Shown here: one piece after another, positions 8,606 to 16,707 of the stretch | Layout of the letters: every line of letters begins with the position of its first letter | Numbering within the stretch: position 1 is the first letter of the stretch | Source: an uncultured Dorea sp. | Lineage (GTDB): Bacteria; Bacillota; Clostridia; Lachnospirales; Lachnospiraceae | Reading direction: 5' to 3' | DNA length: 64,000 nucleotides | Assembly (NCBI GenBank): GCA_910584615.1 | Contig: CAJUAM010000015.1 | Location: 1 to 64,000, forward strand | The notes under the pieces: model-generated | Databases searched by the model: none | Told to the model about the DNA's origin: nothing | What the model saw: the letters and a program-made list of their open reading frames with translations, nothing else | Translations under genes and position numbers: made by a program

Positions 8606-9373
8606 ATGAATTATTCAGAAAATGATAAGCAATATCATATTCAGGTTGGAAATGGCGATGTAGGAAGATATGTGATCCTTCCAGGAGATCCAAAACGCTG
8701 CGAAAAGATTGCCCGGTATTTTGATGACGCGAAGCTCATAGCGGATAGCAGAGAGTATGTTACCTATACCGGGTATCTGGAAGGTGTAAAAGTAAGTGTG
8801 ACCTCTACCGGTATCGGCGGACCTTCAGCGGCGATAGCCATAGAAGAATTGGTGAAAGCGGGAGCAGATACTTTTCTTCGGATCGGGACCTGCGGCGGTA
8901 TGCAGACAGATGTGATGAGCGGCGATATCGTCATAGCAAACGGAGCCGTCCGGATGGAGGGCACAAGCAAGGAATATGCTCCCATTGAATTTCCGGCAGT
9001 GCCTGATATCCGGCTTGTAAATGCCCTTATCCATGGGGCGGAGAGATTAGAACAGAGATACCATGTGGGTGTTGTCCAATGTAAAGATTCGTTTTATGGC
9101 CAGCATTCACCTGAGACAAAGCCGGCAGGATATGAACTTATGGATAAATGGGAGGCGTGGAAGCAGATGGGATGTCTGGCATCTGAGATGGAATCGGCGG
9201 CATTGTTTATTGTTGCTAATTATCTTCATGTAAGGGCTGGAACATGCCTGCTTGTACTGGCAAATCAGGAGCGTGAAAAAGCGGGACTTGAGAATCCGGT
9301 AGTCCATGATACAGATATGGCGATCCGAGTAACTGTTGAAGCGTTAAAAGAATTGATTCGCGCTGAAAAATAA
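8606..9373 (+). CDS. udp: Uridine phosphorylase (NP-I nucleoside phosphorylase)
   Basis: 255 residues. It cleaves uridine with phosphate to uracil and ribose-1-phosphate for nucleoside salvage. Seen: VILPGDPKRCEKIA (phosphate-binding loop), STGIGGPSAAIAIEELVKAGADTFLRIGTCGG, and SEMESAALF, the ribose-binding MES motif of the family. The length matches Udp. The start ATG 8606 follows AAGGAGGTGG; an upstream in-frame ATG lacks a ribosome site. It is monocistronic with its own promoter and terminator. A purine nucleoside phosphorylase is less likely given the Udp-like QCKDSFYGQHSPE segment. Confidence 0.9.
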   Translation: MNYSENDKQYHIQVGNGDVGRYVILPGDPKRCEKIARYFDDAKLIADSREYVTYTGYLEGVKVSVTSTGIGGPSAAIAIEELVKAGADTFLRIGTCGGMQTDVMSGDIVIANGAVRMEGTSKEYAPIEFPAVPDIRLVNALIHGAERLEQRYHVGVVQCKDSFYGQHSPETKPAGYELMDKWEAWKQMGCLASEMESAALFIVANYLHVRAGTCLLVLANQEREKAGLENPVVHDTDMAIRVTVEALKELIRAEK

Positions 9374-9382
9374 ACAAAAAAG

Positions 9383-9446
9383 AAAATCATTCGTTATTCT
9401 CTGAATGTAAATTGCATCCAGATGGAGAATAACGGATGATTTTTTA
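9383..9446 (+). terminator. Intrinsic terminator after udp
   Basis: AAAATCATTCGTTATTCTC (9383-9401) pairs with GAGAATAACGGATGATTTT (from 9425) and ends in a T-run. Confidence 0.85.
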
Positions 9447-9528
9447 ATTTCTGCTAAATGTTTTACCCGCACTTAGAGTTATACAATAAAAATTATGATA
9501 TTATTTAAAAAATTTTTTAATAACCGAT

Positions 9529-9884
9529 TTATTTGAAACCAGGAATAGATACATTAACCATATATCCTTTTGGCTCCCCAAGTTCAATTCGCTGACCTCT
9601 TGATTTTAAAGTATAACTTTTTTTGTACTTGCAAGAGTAACTGATTTGGAAGAGGGAATGTATGTATATACTAATTGATATTTCGGAACAAGAGTACATT
9701 TAACTGCTTTTCCATTTTTTACCATCTTGACGCCATTAGATGTATATCTGGTAAGGGATACTACTCCACGGTAAACACCATAGTCTTTTGTGACATTTAC
9801 TGCATGGCTTGTAAAACTGCCGCTCAATATACTGAGACTCAGAGCGCACATAACAGCAATAAAACTTTTCGTGATTTTTTTCAT
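9529..9884 (-). pseudogene. Small secreted protein, frameshifted in a 7-A run
   Basis: ATG 9884 (after AAAGGAGGCGAATT) opens a signal peptide (MKKITKSFIAVMCALSLSIL) and a short mature part VSLTRYTSNGVKMVKNGKAVKC. As read, the frame stops at 9606 after 92 residues. In the run of seven A on the minus strand (9618-9624) one added base would let translation continue as SYTLKSRGQRIELGEPKGYM and stop at 9529, giving about 118 residues. The downstream frame is open and protein-like, so this is a recent frameshift, slippery-site variation or a sequencing error. The function is unknown. The gene is divergent from the padR operon. Confidence 0.65.
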
Positions 9885-9973
9885 GTAATTCGCCTCCTTT
9901 GTTAAAAACATTATACTGCTAAATTGGGGTAAAACTTTCTGATTCTTTTAAATTATTATATGATTTTTCATTA

Positions 9974-10034
9974 TATATGTCAACTAATATTTAGAAAAAC
10001 TAAATATTGACATATAAAATAAATGAGATATAAT
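9974..10034 (+). promoter_or_regulatory. padR promoter overlapped by a two-part palindrome
   Basis: The -35 TTGACA (10007-10012) and -10 TATAAT (10029-10034) are 16 bases apart. An inverted repeat covers the -35: outer arms TATATGTCAA (9974-9983) and TTGACATATA (10007-10016), and inner arms AATATTTAG (9986-9994) and CTAAATATT (10000-10008). PadR proteins bind ATGT/ACAT-type palindromes, so autoregulation is likely. Confidence 0.7.
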
Positions 10035-10057
10035 ATATTCAAAGGAGATTATTTCAT

Positions 10058-10426
10058 ATGCGCACACAAAATAATTTCAAAAAGGGAGCGGTTGAGATGC
10101 TGCTACTTCACATATTGAAAGAAAAAGGGGACTGTTACGGTTACCAGATGTCTCAGCTAATCAAGACTATATCGGATGAATATCTGCTTATTCCGGAAGG
10201 CTCTATGTATCCGGCATTATACAAACTAATTGAAAAAAGATATATCACTGATTATAAGAAACAAGTAGGAAAACGTATGATCCGTGTATATTATCATATT
10301 GAAAAGGAAGGAATAGAACGTCTTTCTGACCTGATCCGAGAATATTATGAGACAAATAACAGCATCGAAAAGATTTTAAAACATGATTTCCGTGACGAAA
10401 ATGCTGAGGAGAACGACTATGAATAA
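10058..10426 (+). CDS. PadR-family transcriptional regulator
   Basis: 122 residues with the PadR winged helix: GAVEMLLLHILKEKGDCYGYQMSQLI, PEGSMYPALYKLIEKRYI and RVYYHIEKEGIERL. The start follows AAAGGAG. It is the first gene of the cassette reaching to 17.68 kb, and a palindrome with ATGT/ACAT halves covers its own promoter, implying self-repression. PadR genes are often coupled, as here, to a HAAS/DUF1700-like membrane protein, whose start it overlaps by 8 bases. Confidence 0.92.
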   Translation: MRTQNNFKKGAVEMLLLHILKEKGDCYGYQMSQLIKTISDEYLLIPEGSMYPALYKLIEKRYITDYKKQVGKRMIRVYYHIEKEGIERLSDLIREYYETNNSIEKILKHDFRDENAEENDYE

Positions 10427-10796
10427 GGATTCTAAAAAATATTATCGGGATTTGAGATTATTTTTACCTGTTCGCGGGAAAAAGGAAAAGCATTTATTTT
10501 CTGAAATTCATATGCGTCTGGAAGAATTAAATGAAAATACAGAAGACATCAGTTATGAACAAATTTGTGAAGAGCTTGGAACACCGCAGGAAATTGTATC
10601 AGGATATTTCTGTGATACAGATGCGGAATATCTTGTGAAAAAACTACGCTTTACTCAGTATATACGCAGAGTCTCTATAGCGCTCATCATAGCAATTTTT
10701 GTTGTGATGAGTGTATATAGCTATTATCTGCATAAGTTGTATTTAGAAGTTAGCGAAAAAGATATACCAACATATTATATTGAAACAATTGAGTAA
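10419..10796 (+). CDS. HAAS/DUF1700-like membrane protein
   Basis: 125 residues. The N-terminal half is helical with the DUF1700/HAAS pattern: YYRDLRLFLPVRGKKEKHLFSEI and YEQICEELGTPQEIVSGYF. One membrane helix lies at about 84-106, with a short extracytoplasmic tail. I start it at ATG 10419 (AGGAGAACG upstream) rather than 10383. Proteins with this domain commonly accompany PadR regulators and probably modulate them or their output at the membrane. The next gene begins 17 bases downstream. Confidence 0.75.
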   Translation: MNKDSKKYYRDLRLFLPVRGKKEKHLFSEIHMRLEELNENTEDISYEQICEELGTPQEIVSGYFCDTDAEYLVKKLRFTQYIRRVSIALIIAIFVVMSVYSYYLHKLYLEVSEKDIPTYYIETIE

Positions 10797-10812
10797 AATA
10801 AGGGGGAAAATA

Positions 10813-11274
10813 ATGAAAAAAATAGTTTGTATTTTATCTGCCATATTCTTGTTAACTTTTTCATCAACTTCTTTTGCGGCAAATTTAGATTCAAATTCGG
10901 AGATTGAGTATTTTGATGATGGAAGTTATATTATTATAACTATAGAGAATGATTTTCAAACTATGATTACACCTTTCTCAAACACAATAACAAAATCGAA
11001 AACCGTTAAATATTATTCAGGCAATGTTGCAAAATGGTATGTTAAAGTTACTGGAAGCTTTACATATGGAAATGGGAGTGCAAAATGCACAAAATCTACA
11101 ATTTCGGCAGGTTCTTATACAAAAGAGTGGAAAATTCTCAGTAAATCTGCAACAAAAAGCGGGCCAACTGCAAGCGCTAGCGCAATAGCAAAAAAGTATT
11201 ATAATGGAAAAGTTACTGAAACTATTGTCAAAACAGTAAAATTAACTTGCAGTCCTACCGGAAAATTTTCTTAA
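10813..11274 (+). CDS. Small secreted protein of unknown function
   Basis: 153 residues from ATG 10813 (AGGGGGAA upstream). Signal peptide MKKIVCILSAIFLLTF with a likely cut after SFA (residue 22). The mature part is Ser/Thr/Lys-rich and beta-like, with KWYVKVTGSFTYGNGSAKC and a C-terminal VKLTCSPTGKFS; its two Cys could form a disulfide. I recall similar small secreted proteins in Firmicutes but can name no function. Its place as the third gene of the PadR cassette suggests it is the exported product or a surface partner of the downstream transport proteins. Confidence 0.7.
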   Translation: MKKIVCILSAIFLLTFSSTSFAANLDSNSEIEYFDDGSYIIITIENDFQTMITPFSNTITKSKTVKYYSGNVAKWYVKVTGSFTYGNGSAKCTKSTISAGSYTKEWKILSKSATKSGPTASASAIAKKYYNGKVTETIVKTVKLTCSPTGKFS

Positions 11275-11319
11275 AAGACTGCAAAGAGACCTTTTATTTG
11301 TGAAACGGAGGGATGATCA

Positions 11320-13539
11320 ATGCATAAAATTTCGTATCAGGCAATCAGCCTCATAATATCTGTTTGTTTATTATTTACGGTAACAGGCTGTACAAAATCA
11401 GAAGATACGGTTAAGAGAGAAGGAGCGTACTTAAAAAAAGACATTACCTTACCGGACGGAATCACAAATGTATATGATGTTTTGGGAAATGGAACGGATT
11501 CTATTACGATATTCGCGATTATGGAGGAAAGCGATTGTATTCTGTGGGAGACACAGGATTACGGCGAGACTTGGGAAGAAAAGCTTACAATTCCAAAAGA
11601 GTTGAAAAAAAGTATGATTTTTTGCGGAACGATCACCAAAAAAGGTTCCCTTATCTTCGGAGCATACTCAGATATATTGGATAAAGCCGGAAAAGAAGTC
11701 GATCTGCTCCAGGAGCCTAAAATGTATGGGAGTATTGATAAAAACGGAAATCTCAAAAAATTTACGGCGGATATAAAAGACAATGCCATGATCGCGGATT
11801 TTTATGAGTATGATGATAGAGTTTTTGCCTGCGATATCAATGGATATTATTATGAGTTTACAGAAAAAGGTGTGAAATGTCTTAATTCTGAAATGGAGAC
11901 ATATGGTACGCCGTATGATATGCTTGTTTTAGATGACACGCTTCTGGGACTGGGCTCAGAGCAACTGGATCAGTACGATATCAATACCGGCAAAAAAAAG
12001 GAGGGGTTTTCTTCTTTTGCGCAATTCTGCCAGAATCAGATGAAAGACGACAGCATCTCTCCGATTTTGTGTGCCGGCAGCGAGGGGCGGATATATTATC
12101 TGGGCCAGACCGGATTGTTTTGCTATGATACAGAAAAGAAAGCGGAAGAAGAGATCATGGATGGAGCGCACTACCCCTTTGCGGCTCTGGACACAATTTT
12201 GCAGAAATTCAGAGTGTTGGATAAGGACAATTATCTGCTCCTCACAGTTGAGAATACAATGCCGCTTCTCAGTCTGTATACCTATGATAAAAACGCAAAA
12301 GCAAGCGAGCAGAAAGAATTGACAATTTACGCATTGAACAGCAGTGATTCTTTACAAGCAGTGATAGATGGGTTTCGGGAAAAATATCCGAATGTCCAGG
12401 TGCATATGGAGGTAGGTATTGATGAAAAATTGGGAGTTACCTTAAAAGAGGCAGTACGGTCTCTGAACGTATCTTTATTTGCGGAAAACGGTCCGGATAT
12501 TTTAGTGTTAGATGGATTGCCTGTAAATTCCTATATCAGACAGAATAAGCTTGTAGATCTCAAAAAGACAGCGTCGGGACAGTCTTTAATGGATGGGATC
12601 GCGCAGACATATGAAAAGGACGGAAAACTTTGTGCAATTCCGCTGGGATTTTCTTTGCTGGATCTCCATGCCACAAAAGATGTTTTGAGAGCGGGAACGG
12701 GATTGGATGAGATTGCAGGGCAGGTGGAGAAGCTTTATAAAAATGGATCGGCCGCGGTTGACCGCTGGGAGGGCGACAGTATTTTCAGTTCATTGTTTTA
12801 CTGTTATTTTCCGGAATGTCTTGATGGCGATAAGATCGACCGTGATAAATTAAGAGATTTTTATCAGAATATAGAAAAGATATATAGCAATTCTGAATAT
12901 AACTGGACGGTAGAAGTTGACAGCAGGGATACCTGCCGGTTAGATAACATTTCACCCGGAAATATGCAGAACGCGGACATGATGATACACATAAATGAAA
13001 CGCAATTGATGGCGGGTAAGCTGGGAACACTTGAGGATATCCAGCTGGCATATCTGATCCGTAAAAAAAATCCGAAAGTGATATGCAATTATTTTGATGA
13101 TGTGTTGGAAAAGAGATATTTTGCAGAAATGGCTCTGGGCATCTCCGCCAGCGCAAAAAATTCTAAAGAAGCAGAACAGTTTGTTGAATATGCTGTTTCG
13201 GAGGAAGGACAGAAGAGGATTGCGGGTATCGGAGAAAGTTTTCCGGTTAATCAAGTGATATTTGATCATATTTTTGAATCAGAAGATACAAGAAAACAAG
13301 AGTATGTCATTGAAGACCGCAACGGAAAAAATATTACTTTAAAGGCAAAAAATATAGAAATCAGTGACTATAAACAATGGAAGAAAAACATTGCCGGCTA
13401 TCAGACAGCCGTTTATCAGGATACGGTCATCAAGGAACTTGTGATGACGACGGCGATGGATTACATTAATGGAGCGCTGACATTGGAAGAGTCGGTAGAC
13501 CAATGTGCTCAGGGAGTGGAATTGTATCTCAATGAATAA
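11320..13539 (+). CDS. Lipoprotein: propeller-like N-terminus fused to a solute-binding domain
   Basis: 739 residues from ATG 11320 (ACGGAGGG upstream). The signal peptide ends in the lipobox TVTGC with Cys24. Residues 30-325 are rich in short beta strands and hold an Asp-box-like ETQDYGETWEE (77-87), suggesting a sialidase/BNR-type beta-propeller. From about 331 (KELTIYAL, VIDGFREKYPNVQV) a family-1 extracellular solute-binding fold follows, with GPDILVLDGLP and EEGQKRIA near the end, as in sugar-binding lipoproteins of CUT1 importers. A usual binding protein has 400-550 residues, so about 300 extra are at the front. Its stop overlaps the first permease start. Confidence 0.82.
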   Translation: MHKISYQAISLIISVCLLFTVTGCTKSEDTVKREGAYLKKDITLPDGITNVYDVLGNGTDSITIFAIMEESDCILWETQDYGETWEEKLTIPKELKKSMIFCGTITKKGSLIFGAYSDILDKAGKEVDLLQEPKMYGSIDKNGNLKKFTADIKDNAMIADFYEYDDRVFACDINGYYYEFTEKGVKCLNSEMETYGTPYDMLVLDDTLLGLGSEQLDQYDINTGKKKEGFSSFAQFCQNQMKDDSISPILCAGSEGRIYYLGQTGLFCYDTEKKAEEEIMDGAHYPFAALDTILQKFRVLDKDNYLLLTVENTMPLLSLYTYDKNAKASEQKELTIYALNSSDSLQAVIDGFREKYPNVQVHMEVGIDEKLGVTLKEAVRSLNVSLFAENGPDILVLDGLPVNSYIRQNKLVDLKKTASGQSLMDGIAQTYEKDGKLCAIPLGFSLLDLHATKDVLRAGTGLDEIAGQVEKLYKNGSAAVDRWEGDSIFSSLFYCYFPECLDGDKIDRDKLRDFYQNIEKIYSNSEYNWTVEVDSRDTCRLDNISPGNMQNADMMIHINETQLMAGKLGTLEDIQLAYLIRKKNPKVICNYFDDVLEKRYFAEMALGISASAKNSKEAEQFVEYAVSEEGQKRIAGIGESFPVNQVIFDHIFESEDTRKQEYVIEDRNGKNITLKAKNIEISDYKQWKKNIAGYQTAVYQDTVIKELVMTTAMDYINGALTLEESVDQCAQGVELYLNE

Positions 13540-14395
13540 AAAAATATTAAGTTATCTGTTGCTTGTTCCAAGCGTTGCAGGTGTTACGGTATTCTGGGTA
13601 ATTCCCTTTGCCAGACTGTTAGTCTCTTCATTTTATCAGTCTCAGAGCGGAAGTTTCTGCGGATCATATAATTATAGAGAAGTGTTGAGCAGCCAGTCTT
13701 TTCGTCTGGCTGCTGTTAATACGATTAAATTTATGGCTTTCAGTATTCCGATCATGCTTGCGGTGTCTTTGGCCGCCGCAGTTCTTTTGAGTGAAAAAAC
13801 ATTTTTGAATCTCTGGCTGAAAGAAGGGATCATCCTGCCGCTTGTACTTCCCGCTACGGCAGTCCCTATCCTTTGTACAGTCCTGTTTGACCGCAATGGT
13901 TTTGTAAATTTATATTTAAAATGCAGGATTGACTGGATCAACGCAGATACAGCCTTTGGGATCCTGCTTTTCATATACGCGTGGAAATATATTGGGATCT
14001 ACCTGCTGATCTGGCTTTCCGGCATTGCAAATGTACCGCTGGAGTTGCGGGATGCGGCGTATCTTGACGGCGCGGGGCGGTGGAAGTATGTGTGGAATAT
14101 TTTACTTCCGAATCTAAAACAGGTTGGCTTTATCTGTTTTATGTTTCTATTTATCAATTCATTCAAAGTATTCCGGGAAATTTATCTTATAACAGGAAAT
14201 TACCCAAATCAGAAGATCTACATGCTGCAGCATATCTTTAATAACTGGTTTGCGGATTTCTCGATGGATAAAATGTCGGCAGGAGCGGTTTTGAGCGCGG
14301 GAGCAATCTTGCTGTGCCTGTTTATTGCTTATATATTACTGTACGGCAGAAAAATTGCTGACAGAATTTTCTTAAGGAGCAAAAAGGAGCGTTAG
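13532..14395 (+). CDS. Sugar-type ABC transporter permease (MalF/UgpA-like)
   Basis: 287 residues, six predicted membrane helices. The cytoplasmic EAA loop ELRDAAYLDGAGRWKYVWNI sits near residues 170-190, where the ATPase would dock. This is the first of the usual permease pair for a CUT1 importer. ATG 13532 is chosen (AGGGAGTGG upstream); it overlaps the lipoprotein gene by 8 bases. No ATPase gene lies in the operon, so a shared MsmK/UgpC-type ATPase from elsewhere would be needed. Confidence 0.88.
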   Translation: MNKKILSYLLLVPSVAGVTVFWVIPFARLLVSSFYQSQSGSFCGSYNYREVLSSQSFRLAAVNTIKFMAFSIPIMLAVSLAAAVLLSEKTFLNLWLKEGIILPLVLPATAVPILCTVLFDRNGFVNLYLKCRIDWINADTAFGILLFIYAWKYIGIYLLIWLSGIANVPLELRDAAYLDGAGRWKYVWNILLPNLKQVGFICFMFLFINSFKVFREIYLITGNYPNQKIYMLQHIFNNWFADFSMDKMSAGAVLSAGAILLCLFIAYILLYGRKIADRIFLRSKKER

Positions 14396-14400
14396 AACAG

Positions 14401-15231
14401 ATGAAAAGAGTATGGAAGCTGTTTAAGGTGTTGATGATGCTTGTGCTGCTTTATCCGCTGGTATTTCTGTTTACCGGTTCGATCATGGGAAACGCGGAGA
14501 TTACTCATTATCTTCAAGGTGTGTTCGGCGGCAGGGAGCAGTGGGTAAGCTGGACATTGGTTCCGCAGTATCCGACATTGGTTTCATATATCGAATTGTT
14601 ATTAGATATTCCAGAGTTTTATGTTTTGTTTTGGAATTCATTGATCTACGTGGGATGTATCATCGCCGGACAGCTTATCATAGCGGTTTTGGCGGCATGG
14701 GCGCTGACAATTATCCGGCCGGCGGTAAGAAACGTGATTTTGTTAGTTTATGCCGTGGTACTGCTCATGCCGTTCCAGGTGAGGATGCTTCCGGAATATC
14801 TTGTACTAAAAGACCTGGGGCTTTTGGATTCCCCTGTGGGGATTATCCTGCCGGAAGTGTTTTCGACATTGCCGGTCCTGATTTTATACTATTCTTTTTC
14901 CAGTCAGCCTAAAACTCTTCGGGAAAGTGCACAGATAGACGGGGCCAGCGAATTCCAGATTTTTTACAAGATCGGAATCCCGGTTGCAGTTCCAGCAGTC
15001 GTTACATGTGTGCTTCTTGCGCTTTTAGAGTATTGGAATATGATCGAGCAGCCGCTCTTGTTTATTAAGGATAAAAGTTACTGGCCGTTGACGCTTTTTT
15101 CGCCCCAGGACAGTTATGGGCTGGGAACTGCGTTTGCAATGGCATTTGTACTGACGATATTTGTGCTGGTTATATTTATGTTGCTCCAAAACTATTTTGA
15201 AGAAGGTCTGTCTATCATATCAAAGGAGTAG
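14401..15231 (+). CDS. Sugar-type ABC transporter permease (MalG/UgpE-like)
   Basis: 276 residues with six predicted helices and an EAA loop TLRESAQIDGASEFQIFYKI near residue 170. It is the second half of the permease heterodimer, beginning 5 bases after the first. The family member normally closes an importer operon, but here adaptor and MacB-like genes follow without a gap. The solute is not predictable. Confidence 0.88.
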   Translation: MKRVWKLFKVLMMLVLLYPLVFLFTGSIMGNAEITHYLQGVFGGREQWVSWTLVPQYPTLVSYIELLLDIPEFYVLFWNSLIYVGCIIAGQLIIAVLAAWALTIIRPAVRNVILLVYAVVLLMPFQVRMLPEYLVLKDLGLLDSPVGIILPEVFSTLPVLILYYSFSSQPKTLRESAQIDGASEFQIFYKIGIPVAVPAVVTCVLLALLEYWNMIEQPLLFIKDKSYWPLTLFSPQDSYGLGTAFAMAFVLTIFVLVIFMLLQNYFEEGLSIISKE

Positions 15232-15234
15232 AAT

Positions 15235-16707
15235 ATGCAGAAGAAATTGATAAAGATACTTTTGACATTTGCAGGCGTTATGCTGCTTTTGACGCTGATT
15301 TCCAGAATAGGGGCTACTCTTGCGGTCCCCGTAATAAGTACAGAAAAGCCGCAGCGAATGAAGATCGCGCATCGTATGGAGAGTGAGGGGGAAGTAACAC
15401 CTGGCTATTCGATGCCGGTATTTCTTGATGAAGGACTTTTTATCGATGAAATTTCTGTGACAGAAGGACAGCACATAAAAAAGGGACAGAAGCTTTTAAG
15501 GCTGAATAAACAAAAAACGGACAGGCAGTTAAAAGAGCTGGAATCAGAATACGCGCAGCTGGAATTGCAGAAAAATGCAGCTGTCAGCGAAGAACGGACG
15601 AACCGCGACAGGTATACGATAGGAGTTAAGAATAGTAAAAAGAATTTGAAGCTTGTGCAGGGAACGACAGCAAGAGAAGTGAAACAGGCAAAAGAAGATA
15701 TGAAGGAGGCAGACAAAGAATATAAAAAAGCTGTAAAAGCTGCAAAAGCAGATGAAAAAGCGAAAGAAAGCAAAAAAGAAAATGAAGAGGGGATAGAAAG
15801 CGAAGAAGACACTGAGCTGCCGGATGATAAGGAGGAAAGCAAAGATAACAGCGAAAAGTTAGAGGAATTAGCCAGGCAGAAAAAGGAAACGGAGCGGGCA
15901 TATTATGATATGCTTGACAGGCGCCGCGAACAGCTTCAGTCTGCGCAGAGCGCACTTGATGAAGCGTCGGTAGCCCTGCCGGAAAATACGACGCCTGCGC
16001 AGATTGATGCACAGAAAGAAGTCATTGCTGACAAAATTGCTCAGATGAAGCAGTATAAAGAAGATAAATATTTTATCACTTCTCCAAAAGAAGGTGTTAT
16101 AAACGATATAATGGTAACAGCCGGTGAATTATCACCGGTCACTGCTTCTTTTATCATTGCGGATATAAAAGAAGACTATAAAATCGTGGTTTATGAAAAT
16201 ATTGAAACCGGAAAATATATAGCCGCAGGAACAGAAGTAATGATAAAAGGGCGGGGTGAGGACGCAGAATATACAGATTATAAAGGAAAAGTACATGCAG
16301 TAAAAAAAGTAGAGAGCAAAGCAGGACAAATGCCTGAGGGGGACGGAGCTGAGTCTGGACTGGAGGATGGCGCGCAGCAGCTGGAGATCATTGTTTATCT
16401 GCCACCGGAAATTTTCGCTCTGTCGTCTATGATTGAACTTTCTTTTGAGAATTATTCAGATTACTATGATTATTGCGTGCCGGTTAATGCACTGAATCAG
16501 GATGACAAAGGATTTTTTGTCTATACGGTTGATACAAAAGATACTGTACTTGGTGAGGATCTGACCGCGCGGAAGATCTATGTGGATATTGAGGACAGAA
16601 ACAGCGAATATGCAGCGGTGTCAGCAGGTACTATTACGGATGGCATGGATATTATTACGGTCGCCAGCCGTGAGCTGGAAGAGGGCAGCCGGGTTAGGAG
16701 GGAATGA
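15235..16707 (+). CDS. HlyD/RND-type membrane-fusion (adaptor) protein
   Basis: 490 residues: N-terminal anchor 1-30, then a lipoyl-like half (SEGEVTPGYS to LFIDEISVTEGQHIKKGQKLLRL), a long charged coiled-coil hairpin (about 85-265, with a very acidic KESKKENEEGIESEEDTEL loop), the second half with YFITSPKEGVINDIMVTAGE, and a beta-barrel region. Such adaptors couple a membrane exporter to the cell surface. The start follows AAGGAG. It begins 3 bases after the permease and overlaps the next gene by 4, so it belongs to the same operon. Confidence 0.85.
   Translation: MQKKLIKILLTFAGVMLLLTLISRIGATLAVPVISTEKPQRMKIAHRMESEGEVTPGYSMPVFLDEGLFIDEISVTEGQHIKKGQKLLRLNKQKTDRQLKELESEYAQLELQKNAAVSEERTNRDRYTIGVKNSKKNLKLVQGTTAREVKQAKEDMKEADKEYKKAVKAAKADEKAKESKKENEEGIESEEDTELPDDKEESKDNSEKLEELARQKKETERAYYDMLDRRREQLQSAQSALDEASVALPENTTPAQIDAQKEVIADKIAQMKQYKEDKYFITSPKEGVINDIMVTAGELSPVTASFIIADIKEDYKIVVYENIETGKYIAAGTEVMIKGRGEDAEYTDYKGKVHAVKKVESKAGQMPEGDGAESGLEDGAQQLEIIVYLPPEIFALSSMIELSFENYSDYYDYCVPVNALNQDDKGFFVYTVDTKDTVLGEDLTARKIYVDIEDRNSEYAAVSAGTITDGMDIITVASRELEEGSRVRRE

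Noticed and set aside
15405..16012. Long Ser/Leu-rich minus-strand frames
   Set aside because: Antisense shadows of the Lys/Glu-rich coiled coil in the adaptor gene.
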